From assembly GCA_024235595.1 (NCBI GenBank), contig JACKMC010000004.1, forward strand, positions 124,001 through 188,000: a stretch of DNA of 64,000 bases, read 5' to 3'. The DNA is from Zoogloeaceae bacterium. Its GTDB lineage: Bacteria; Pseudomonadota; Gammaproteobacteria; Burkholderiales; Rhodocyclaceae. The translations under genes were made by a program, and so were the position numbers. Below the pieces are notes generated by a model. It was not told the origin of the DNA. It searched no databases and saw only the letters and a program-made list of their open reading frames with translations. Shown here in pieces: positions 40,838 to 47,710 of this stretch. Each line of letters opens with the position of its first letter. Positions within the stretch are counted from its first letter, which is position 1.

Positions 40838-41983
40838 TTACTTTCCTGCAGCGTCCTTTTTCTCGGCCGCATTGGCGCCAACCGATCGCACCGACGCAAC
40901 CGATTTCAGGATGTTGAACCAGAACGGCGCGCCCAGCGCAATGGCAAAGGCCGAGAGCAACAAACCCATGGATTTGCTGATTCCCGACAGTGAAAGGAAT
41001 CCATCGATCCATGCCGAAAGCTGGTCGCCGCTCCAACCTATCCGCAATCCGGTATTCGCCAGTGCGTCAGCACGCCCGGTGATGCGCTGATCCAGTGCAT
41101 GCTGCTGGATTCGCAGCTCGGCGCGCCGCTCATCGTGATTGCGTGCAGCCGCGTCATGGTTTTTCTCGAGTTCAGCGAGATTGCAGCCCTGAGCAGGCTG
41201 CTCCTTGGCATTGCCGCCATCAACTCGCGCACAAGCCGCCAAGGCTTCGCTCGCCCTCTTCAGCGCTGACGCGGCCTCCTCGAACGCATCCCTCGCCTTG
41301 TCCCGCGGACTGAAGTCCACATGAGCCTCGATCGATTCCCTGTTCGCGGCCGCCATCGCCTCCAGTACCACGGCCTTTCGCACGTTCGGATCGGCCGACA
41401 GTTGCCGCACGATATCCACGGTATCGACGTTCATCGCGACGGCGACGAGAATCGACAGGCCCACGAGCACATACTGGGTCTTCTGCCTGTACCAGGCGGT
41501 GAGTTGATCCTCGAAGGTCCCGAACCACGCATCGAGCAAAGCCTGGAACCTCGCGAGATCTCCGTTTGCACGCGCGCAAAGATCGATGAGGACACTGCGA
41601 ATGGGAGACTTCTCCGGAAGCCTTTCGGCCAGGCCGCGGATCTCGCCGACCTTGGCAAAGGCGTCTTCCTTGAAACCCTCGACCTTCGAGAGCACGCCCT
41701 GCATCAGGGTCCAGGCCGAGACGTAGCTTGCCTTGAAAGTTTTCTGCATCCCCGGCGTGCCCATGTACGCAAGATAGGGTGAGGCGAGAACCGAGTCGGC
41801 GTCTGTCATGTTCAGCTCTTTTGGTTCGGGAGACAGAAGGCTCGCAATTCCCCGTCGCAACCACCTCGCCCGGCTGCTCAGGAAGGCCGCAATGAATTCG
41901 TTGAGGGACGTGACCACCAGCGCGAAGATCAGATACACAAGAGACAGGCCCAGCAGAATGTCGAGGGCTACGAGAAAGTCCAT
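40838..41983 (-). CDS. Conserved-looking membrane protein of unknown function at the edge of the defence island
   Basis: 381 residues, family not recognised. An N-terminal transmembrane helix (LLGLSLVYLIFALVVTSLNEF) is followed by a cytoplasmic helical part. A middle helix (TQYVLVGLSILVAVAMNVDTVD) comes next, then a long charged coiled region (about residues 210-300) and a C-terminal hydrophobic stretch (KSMGLLLSAFAIALGAPFWF). The KTQYVLVGLSILVAVAMNVDT segment is reminiscent of membrane proteins found beside SMODS/TIR-type defence genes, but I cannot name it. It lies 73 nt downstream of the TIR gene on the same strand, so the two are probably an operon. The 290-bp stretch between it and the EAL gene contains nothing I can assign. 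Confidence 0.75.
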   Translation of the reverse strand: MDFLVALDILLGLSLVYLIFALVVTSLNEFIAAFLSSRARWLRRGIASLLSPEPKELNMTDADSVLASPYLAYMGTPGMQKTFKASYVSAWTLMQGVLSKVEGFKEDAFAKVGEIRGLAERLPEKSPIRSVLIDLCARANGDLARFQALLDAWFGTFEDQLTAWYRQKTQYVLVGLSILVAVAMNVDTVDIVRQLSADPNVRKAVVLEAMAAANRESIEAHVDFSPRDKARDAFEEAASALKRASEALAACARVDGGNAKEQPAQGCNLAELEKNHDAAARNHDERRAELRIQQHALDQRITGRADALANTGLRIGWSGDQLSAWIDGFLSLSGISKSMGLLLSAFAIALGAPFWFNILKSVASVRSVGANAAEKKDAAGK

Positions 41984-42056
41984 CTACGATGCTCCTGAAT
42001 CATGGCGGCCCCCGTCTCGATAAGCCGCGAGGTCGCGGCCAGGATTTCACAACGCT

Positions 42057-42740
42057 TCACTCGCGCCACCGCCCCTCCTTCTCGCCGGGCCGTCGCGGCG
42101 CTGGCATCAGGCCCCACAGGCGCCAGACGGCCTGCGTCATTTCGGCCGCAATGCGCAGCCCGCCCAGCGGATCGAACAGCGACTGCTGAGTCTCGCGCAG
42201 CAGGCGCGGCCCATGCATGGCTGTCGCCTCCTGCTGCGCATAGTCGAAGAGCGGCGCCCGTGCAGCCTCCATGGCAGGCAGCGGCCAGGGCACCACGGCG
42301 TGCGGGAACAGCTTTGCGACGGGCGCCACGCCAGGCACGCTCGACTTCGGAACGTATTTCCGGAGGAACTCCTCGCGCCCCCGCAGCGGCACCATCGGGT
42401 AGATCTTCAGGTACTCCCGGCCCCGGGCGTGGCGCGCCGCGTTGCCGTCAGCCGGATAGATGAACACCCGCCCGCAAAAGCCGTCGAAGAAGCCCAGCTC
42501 CCAGGGCATCCAGCGCGAAGCGGCAGACTTCTCCGAGATCAGGTAGAGCAGCGAGCCGCACTCGCGCATCGCATCGCGCAATGCCTGGGCGGTGTCCTTC
42601 GTCACCGCCTCGGGCCTCACCTGCGGCAGCGCCTCCGAATCGAGGAATACCGAATAGCCCAGCCCGGCAAGCTCGGAACGGGTCCGCTCGACAAGCTCGC
42701 CATCCTCCGATGAATGAGAGAGAAATATGTCGTAAGCCAT
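42057..42740 (-). CDS. TIR-domain protein (stand-alone)
   Basis: 227 residues from the ATG at 42740, which has GAGGAG about 8 nt upstream. The TIR domain occupies about residues 1-125. It begins YDIFLSHSSEDGELVERTRS, contains GYSVFLDSEALPQV, and has the catalytic-Glu region SRWMPWELGFFDG, as in NADase-active bacterial TIRs. The C-terminal 100 residues are helical and not recognised. TIR enzymes consume NAD+ or make cyclic ADP-ribose signals in antiphage defence. It is divergent from the first DGR target gene with about 240 bp between the starts, and is probably cotranscribed with the membrane protein downstream. Confidence 0.88.
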   Translation of the reverse strand: MAYDIFLSHSSEDGELVERTRSELAGLGYSVFLDSEALPQVRPEAVTKDTAQALRDAMRECGSLLYLISEKSAASRWMPWELGFFDGFCGRVFIYPADGNAARHARGREYLKIYPMVPLRGREEFLRKYVPKSSVPGVAPVAKLFPHAVVPWPLPAMEAARAPLFDYAQQEATAMHGPRLLRETQQSLFDPLGGLRIAAEMTQAVWRLWGLMPAPRRPGEKEGRWRE

Positions 42741-42982
42741 TGCAGCACTCCTCAAGCGGATAACCGGGTCGCAACTCGCGCCGCTCACGCCCGCGCGCGT
42801 CACTATGCAATCAAGATGCGCAGCCGACCTGTGTCAAGGGGAATCGTGGCAGCGCCCAGAGCGCCCGCTGCCAGGCGCCGCAGGTGCAAGCCCCCACCTC
42901 GCCCGCCATGCGATCCGCGCTATCCGGTCACCGCGAGAAAACCTATCATGCAAAAGAGAAAACGCCACCAGGAGCCCGGAAC

Positions 42983-45778
42983 ATGCGGGATAGCCCACCC
43001 CGTGTATTCATCAGCTACGCACAGGAAAGCGACGAGCATTCCGCCTGGGTATTGGCGCTTGCGCACAAGCTCGCCGCCTGGGGCATCGAGCCGGTCATCG
43101 ACCGCTTCTGCGACTGGCCCGAGCGCGGCTGGCGCACGTGGATGAGCGAGCGGATCGAAGCGGCCGACTGGGTGCTGGTGATATGCACGGCGGAGTATCT
43201 GCAGCGCTTCGAAGGCAAGGCGCCGGCCGATACCGGCCGCGGCGTGCGCTGGGAATCCCAGCACATCACCCAGAAGCTCTATGACCACAAGTTCAGCAAC
43301 AAGCATTTCGTGCCGGTGCTGCCGCCCGGCGAGGACGAGGCCAGCATTCCCTTGCCGCTCAAGGACTACCGCACGTTTCGCCTCGATGACGAATACGAGG
43401 ACCTCTACCGGCTGCTTACCGGCCAGCCGGCAACGCCGGCACCCGTTACTGGCACGCTGCGCCGGCTGCCGCCGCTGGCGGTGCCTGCACTCAACGAAGA
43501 CGCAGCACCACCCGCCGCAGGGCAACCCGCTGCCCGCATCCCCAACCCCTACCCCGGCCTGGCGGCCTTCACGCCGGAACAGCACGCCTTCTTCTTCGGC
43601 CGCGAGGCCGACACCGCGCGGGTGCTTGCCAGGCTGGAGCAGACCGGCTTCGTCAGCGTGGTCGGCGGCTCGGGCACCGGCAAGTCCTCGCTGGTGGCCG
43701 CCGGCGTGGTGCCGGCGCTGCTCGCGACCACGCCGGGCGCCGACTACCTGCGCTTCAAGCCGCAGGCCGATCCGCTGCGCCAGATGGCCGAGGCGATCGA
43801 CCGCAAGCTGCCCGAGGAGAAGCTCTCGCTCGGCAAGCCGCGTGCGCAGCGTCTGCGCGAGACCCTCGAGGCCAACCCCAGCCAGACTATCGGCAATGAA
43901 CTGACCCAGCTCGGCCAGCCGCTGCTGCTCTTCTGCGACCAGTTCGAGGAGCTGTTCACCCAGAGCCCGCCGGAGCGCGCCACCAGCTTCCGCGGCCTCA
44001 TCGACGCCATCCGCCAGGGCAAGGGTCTGAAGCTGGTGCTGACGCTGCGCAGCGAGTTCATGCCGCAACTCATGGAGTGGCTGGGCAGCGAAGCTTTCGA
44101 AGCCTCGCTGCTCGTACTCGACCCGATCAGGGACGACGGGCGGCTGCGCAAGATCATCGAGGGCCCGGCCGACGAAGCCGGCGTCGCGGTGCAGCCCGAA
44201 CTGCTGGCGGCGCTCTTGTCCGCCGCGCGGGAAATGGCGGGCGCGCTGCCGCTGCTGGCGCTGACGCTGGAGAAGCTGTTTGCCGCAGGCAGGGATCAAA
44301 GCGGCCTCACGCTCGACGCTTACCGCGCCATGGGCGGCCTCAGGCGCATCGTCGAAACGGCCGCCGCGCCGATCGACCAGGCCATCGACGCCGACCCGGC
44401 GCTGCAGGCCGCCAGCGACAGGCTGTTCGCCGAGCTGGCCACGGTCATCGACGAGCTGCCCACCCGGCGAACCGCGCTCAGCGCCCCGCTGCGTACCGAC
44501 CCCACTGCGGCTTCGCTGCTCGACGCGCTGCGCAGCCAGGGCTTCCTCACCGATCCCGACCCCGAGCATGTGGAGCTGGCCCACGAGACCCTGCTGCTGC
44601 ACTGGCCGCGTCTGCAGCAATGGTGCGAACGCTATGGCGAAAAGCTCGCCATTCGCCGCCAGGCCGAGCACGCTGCGGCCGAATGGGCACGGGCCAGTTT
44701 CAACGCCCGACCCGGCTCGGGCCCTGCCCCTGGGCACTACCTGCAATGGGGCTGGGAGCGCCAGCGGGCAGCGCTGCAGGCAATGCTGGCCCTGAAACAG
44801 CTCGACCCCGAAGCGGATGGAGATTTTACCGACCCCGGCATCCACGCCTGGCGCGCCCTCGAGCCCCATCTCGAGGAACGCCTCAAGCGCTTCCTGCAGC
44901 CCGAGCCGCTGCGCATGCTCGACGAACTCGCGCGTGACGACACCCCCCACACGCGCCGCGAAGACATCGGCCGGCGGCTCGACCAGATCCGCGATCCGCG
45001 GCGCGGCGTCTGGGTCGACGCCGATGGGATTCCGGACATTGAATGGATCGACATTCCGGCAGGTTCGGTCACGCTCGAGACCGACGTGCACGAGACCTTC
45101 GCCGTCGCGCCGTTTCGCATCGCGCGCTACCCGGTCACCTGGCATCAATATCTTGCGTTCGTGCAGGCCAAGGACGGCTTCAATGACCCGGAAAACTGGA
45201 CCGGCCTGGGAGAGCGCCCCGAAGCGCCGGGCGAAACCCTGTGGGGATTCATGAACCACCCGGCGATCAACGTCTCGTGGTACGACGCGATGGCCTTCTG
45301 CCGCTGGCTCGGCCGCCGACTGGCGCTCGGCGATGGCGAACAGATCCGGCTACCCACGGAATGGGAGTGGCAGTGGGTCGCCCAGGGTGGTGGCGCCGCC
45401 CGGGAATACCCATGGGGCGCCGAGTGGAACCCGGCCCGCGCGAATGCGAATGAGGCCGGCATCGGCAGGACCACGGCGGTGGGCATGTATCCGCTCGGTG
45501 TGCCGACGCCCTGGCCGGTGCTGGACCTGGCAGGCAATGTCTGGGAATGGTGCCTCAACGAATACGAACAGCCGGATCGGACCGGGCTCGATGGCGAGGC
45601 GTCCCGGGTGCTGCGCGGCGGGTCGTGGTACAACGTTCCGGGGGACTGCCGCGCCGCCTACCGCGACCTCCTCCCGCCCGGCTTCCGTCTCAACCACATC
45701 GGCTTTCGGGTGTGTCGTGGTTCCCCCATCGAACTGCTGGCCACGGCACCGCTGAACACTGGGCCGCCGCAGCGCTGA
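42983..45778 (+). CDS. DGR target 1: SEFIR - STAND NTPase - FGE/C-type-lectin-fold receptor
   Basis: 931 residues from the ATG at 42983 (AGGAG 8 nt upstream). Residues about 6-150 form a SEFIR domain, the TIR relative of IL-17-receptor signalling (RVFISYAQESDEHSAWV, then WMSERIEAADWVLVICT). Residues about 195-480 are an nSTAND1-type NTPase (NPYPGLAAFTPEQHAFFFGRE, Walker A GGSGTGKSS, Walker B LLLFCDQFEELF). Helical and winged segments follow. Residues about 686-917 are an FGE-sulfatase domain (PVTWHQYLAFVQ, LPTEWEWQWVA, NVWEWCLNEYEQ). Its last part, residues 873-916, is the variable repeat. The first FGE active-site Cys position lies in the variable run and is not Cys, so a binding role is likely. 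By analogy with NLR receptors, ligand binding at the variable face should trigger the SEFIR effector. Confidence 0.93.
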   Translation: MRDSPPRVFISYAQESDEHSAWVLALAHKLAAWGIEPVIDRFCDWPERGWRTWMSERIEAADWVLVICTAEYLQRFEGKAPADTGRGVRWESQHITQKLYDHKFSNKHFVPVLPPGEDEASIPLPLKDYRTFRLDDEYEDLYRLLTGQPATPAPVTGTLRRLPPLAVPALNEDAAPPAAGQPAARIPNPYPGLAAFTPEQHAFFFGREADTARVLARLEQTGFVSVVGGSGTGKSSLVAAGVVPALLATTPGADYLRFKPQADPLRQMAEAIDRKLPEEKLSLGKPRAQRLRETLEANPSQTIGNELTQLGQPLLLFCDQFEELFTQSPPERATSFRGLIDAIRQGKGLKLVLTLRSEFMPQLMEWLGSEAFEASLLVLDPIRDDGRLRKIIEGPADEAGVAVQPELLAALLSAAREMAGALPLLALTLEKLFAAGRDQSGLTLDAYRAMGGLRRIVETAAAPIDQAIDADPALQAASDRLFAELATVIDELPTRRTALSAPLRTDPTAASLLDALRSQGFLTDPDPEHVELAHETLLLHWPRLQQWCERYGEKLAIRRQAEHAAAEWARASFNARPGSGPAPGHYLQWGWERQRAALQAMLALKQLDPEADGDFTDPGIHAWRALEPHLEERLKRFLQPEPLRMLDELARDDTPHTRREDIGRRLDQIRDPRRGVWVDADGIPDIEWIDIPAGSVTLETDVHETFAVAPFRIARYPVTWHQYLAFVQAKDGFNDPENWTGLGERPEAPGETLWGFMNHPAINVSWYDAMAFCRWLGRRLALGDGEQIRLPTEWEWQWVAQGGGAAREYPWGAEWNPARANANEAGIGRTTAVGMYPLGVPTPWPVLDLAGNVWEWCLNEYEQPDRTGLDGEASRVLRGGSWYNVPGDCRAAYRDLLPPGFRLNHIGFRVCRGSPIELLATAPLNTGPPQR
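45601..45731 (+). repeat. DGR variable repeat VR1 (in target 1)
   Basis: 131 bp aligned without gaps to the template repeat. There are 18 differences, every one at a position where the TR has A (changed to T, G or C). The fixed 3' part ATCGGCTTTCGGGTGTGTCG is identical to TR and would be the initiation-of-homing region. The encoded variable codons give GGSWYNVPGDCRAAYRDLL and onward. Confidence 0.96.
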
Positions 45779-45785
45779 TCCACTG

Positions 45786-45804
45786 GGCGCCGCGCAGCGG
45801 CGCC
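45786..45804 (+). promoter_or_regulatory. DGR hairpin downstream of VR1
   Basis: A perfect 8-bp stem GGCGCCGC/GCGGCGCC with loop GCA starts 7 nt after the stop of target 1 and 54 nt after VR1. The identical 19 nt occurs after the stop codons of both other targets and is absent behind the TR. VR-side hairpins are known cis elements for DGR retrohoming. A T-run 5 nt later (tttttt) could let this copy act also as a terminator, but the other two copies lack one. Confidence 0.85.
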
Positions 45805-45848
45805 GCAGATTTTTTTGCGCCCGCCCCGGCGCGCGACCATACTGCATT

Positions 45849-45866
45849 CGCAGGCTTCGGCCTGCG
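45849..45866 (+). ncRNA. UUCG hairpin just upstream of the template repeat
   Basis: A 7-bp perfect stem CGCAGGC/GCCTGCG is capped by TTCG, a very stable RNA tetraloop, 16 nt before the TR begins. It may form the 5' structure of the TR RNA. No promoter is assigned. Confidence 0.5.
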
Positions 45867-45882
45867 GGGCGGCCTGAGACCG

Positions 45883-46013
45883 GTCCCGGGTGCTGCGCGG
45901 CGGGTCGTGGAACAACAATCCGAGGAACTGCCGCGCCGCCAACCGCAACAACAACCCGCCCGACAACCGTAACAACAACATCGGCTTTCGGGTGTGTCGT
46001 GGTTCCCACATCG
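45883..46013 (+). ncRNA. DGR template repeat (TR)
   Basis: 131 bp, non-coding, in the same orientation as VR1 and the RT gene. The core is a run of AAC codon-like triplets: 14 A-bearing triplets with 26 adenines between TGG and ATCGGC. If translated in the VR frame it would read GGSWNNNPRNCRAANRNNN. AAC is the triplet that gives the greatest amino-acid range under A mutation without stops. The TR RNA is copied by the RT with adenine errors, and the cDNA replaces the VRs. The 190-bp spacer from here to avd holds no gene and is probably part of the TR RNA. Confidence 0.96.
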
Positions 46014-46203
46014 TCAGCGCCCCGGTAGCGCGGGTAGGTTCCCACGCCGAACAACGGAATTGCCGGCCGACCACGGTTTGCCGGCCGAGGCCGGGGGGTG
46101 GATCGATGGCGCAGGCCAGTCCCGTCCGCACGGGCGTCGAGCCCGTCGGGCGCATAGCAAAACCGGGCGCCACCTGGATTCGCTCCCGTGGCGCCCACCC
46201 CGT

Positions 46204-46548
46204 TTATGACACGCTCTGCCTGATCCAGCCGCCCAGCAACTTGCCGACCTCCGCCACCAGTGCGCTGACGTGGGCATACTGGCCATCGCTGAGCCAAGCC
46301 CAGCGGTGCGCCAGACGCAAGTACAGGCGCAGCCGGTCGAGCGCACTGTCGGCTGCTTCCAGCGCAATGAGCCGCCGGGCGCCGCGTGCGCTGCGGGCGG
46401 CAAACACCGCCTCCTGGCAATCCAGCGCAGCGTTCATCATGCGCAGCGTCACCGTGCTGCGGTATGGCCGGGGAAATGATTCCGCCTTTGGGAGCAGCCA
46501 GGCCAGCAGGTCGAACAAGCGCGTCATCAAGAGCAGCTCCTGTGCCAT
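46204..46548 (-). CDS. avd: DGR accessory variability determinant Avd
   Basis: 114 residues from the ATG at 46548, which has AGGGAGGGG just upstream. Avd is a four-helix barrel protein that binds the RT and TR RNA and is needed for mutagenic homing. Recognisable family positions are DLLAWLLPKAESFPRPYR, the LD helix (NAALDCQEAVFAA), LDRLRLYLRLAHRWAWL, the conserved QY, and the terminal VAEVGKLLGGWIR. It is unusual in being on the strand opposite to the TR and the RT gene. Its start codon is only 35 bp from that of the RT. Family assignment is strong. Confidence 0.93.
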   Translation of the reverse strand: MAQELLLMTRLFDLLAWLLPKAESFPRPYRSTVTLRMMNAALDCQEAVFAARSARGARRLIALEAADSALDRLRLYLRLAHRWAWLSDGQYAHVSALVAEVGKLLGGWIRQSVS

Positions 46549-46583
46549 TGGCCCCTCCCTTGCATAGTCCGGCTTTCGAGGAT

Positions 46584-47651
46584 ATGTGCAGTTGGGCAAG
46601 CCTGCTGCGCGCCTTCCAGCGCGCGTCGTGCGGCAAACGCCGCCGCCCCGCGGTGGCGGCCTTCGACCACCGGCATGCCGACCGCCTGCTCGAGTTGCAG
46701 CGCGAGCTGCTGCTCGGCGAATACCGGCCGGGGCCCTACACCCATTTCGTGATCCACGAGCCCAAGCGCCGCCGCATCAGCGCTGCCCGCTTTCGCGACC
46801 GTATCGTCCATCACGCACTTTGCGCCACCATCGAAGCACGATTCGAACGGGTCTTCATTCCGGACAGCTACGCCAACCGCCTCGGCAAGGGCACCCATCG
46901 CGCCGTCGCGCGCCTGCAGCACTTCTCGCGGCAATACCCTTACGTGCTGCGCGCCGATATCCGCCAGCACTTTGCCTCGATCGACCACGCGATCCTGCTC
47001 AAGGGACTGCGCCGCAAGATTCCCGAGCCCGACATCATGGCGCTGGTCGGCGCGATCCTCGACGGCGGTGCCGACGCCCTCAACGACGAATACGACATGG
47101 TCTGGTTTGCGGACGACGATCTGCTCGCCGCCTGCCGCCCGCGCGGACTGCCTATCGGCAATCTGAGCTCGCAGTTCTGGTCCAACTGCTACCTCCACCC
47201 CTTCGACCTCTTCGTGAAGCGCGAGCTGGGCTGCCGCGCCTACCTGCGCTACGTGGATGATTTTGCACTCTTCGCACACGACAAGGCCACGCTGTGGCGG
47301 TGGAAGACAGCCATCCGGGAACGCCTCGCGGACTTGCGCCTGACCATGCACGAGCGCAGCACCCAGGTGAGCCCCACCGCCGCCGGCACCCCATGGCTGG
47401 GCATGCTGGTGTTTCCGGATCATCGCCGCCTCAAGGCGCGCAAGGTTCGACATGCCAGCCGCCACTTTCGTGCGCGCTACGAGGCCTACCAGAGCGGCGA
47501 GATCTCGTTCGGAGAATTCGACGCCTCGGTGCGCGGCTGGATCGCCCATGCGGCGCACGCCGACAGCTGGGGCCTGCGCCGCCACATGCTGGCGCCATTC
47601 GTGCTCCGGCCAGGGGACACGCCAGTCCGGCGCTGGCGTCGGACGAAATGA
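46584..47651 (+). CDS. DGR reverse transcriptase
   Basis: 355 residues from ATG 46584. The RT palm motifs are present: YVLRADIRQHFASIDH (metal-binding Asp) near residue 119, the DGR-type motif LPIGNLSSQFWSN (IGxxxSQ, where group II intron enzymes have a QG-type motif) near residue 190, and YLRYVDDFALF with the YVDD catalytic box near 222. There is no maturase or endonuclease domain, as expected for a DGR enzyme, and the length is typical. It synthesises adenine-mutagenised cDNA from the TR RNA together with Avd. It ends 35 nt before the hairpin of the convergent second target. A longer in-frame extension to 46386 is possible but overlaps avd and has no family features. Confidence 0.95.
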   Translation: MCSWASLLRAFQRASCGKRRRPAVAAFDHRHADRLLELQRELLLGEYRPGPYTHFVIHEPKRRRISAARFRDRIVHHALCATIEARFERVFIPDSYANRLGKGTHRAVARLQHFSRQYPYVLRADIRQHFASIDHAILLKGLRRKIPEPDIMALVGAILDGGADALNDEYDMVWFADDDLLAACRPRGLPIGNLSSQFWSNCYLHPFDLFVKRELGCRAYLRYVDDFALFAHDKATLWRWKTAIRERLADLRLTMHERSTQVSPTAAGTPWLGMLVFPDHRRLKARKVRHASRHFRARYEAYQSGEISFGEFDASVRGWIAHAAHADSWGLRRHMLAPFVLRPGDTPVRRWRRTK

Positions 47652-47685
47652 TGGAGGCAATTCGGGCCAGGGAAAAATGAATTGC

Positions 47686-47704
47686 GGCGCCGCTGCGCGG
47701 CGCC
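47686..47704 (-). promoter_or_regulatory. DGR hairpin downstream of VR2
   Basis: The same 19-nt hairpin as after VR1, oriented with target 2. It starts 6 nt after the stop codon and 53 nt after the end of VR2. No T-run follows, which argues that the conserved role is homing rather than termination. Confidence 0.85.
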
Positions 47705-47710
47705 CAGGGG

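Noticed and set aside
42920..45259. 779-residue open frame on the minus strand opposite the first DGR target
   Set aside because: It is an antisense shadow of a GC-rich gene with clear SEFIR/STAND/FGE motifs on the plus strand; the shadow has no recognisable domain.
45786..45816. Hairpin plus T-run after target 1 as a simple terminator
   Set aside because: The same hairpin without a T-run follows the other two targets, so a homing element explains all three; termination may be an added role at this copy only.
45350..46636. 428-residue minus-strand frame spanning VR1, the TR and avd
   Set aside because: It exists because the duplicated VR/TR sequence is open in the same antisense frame; it has no family features and conflicts with avd.
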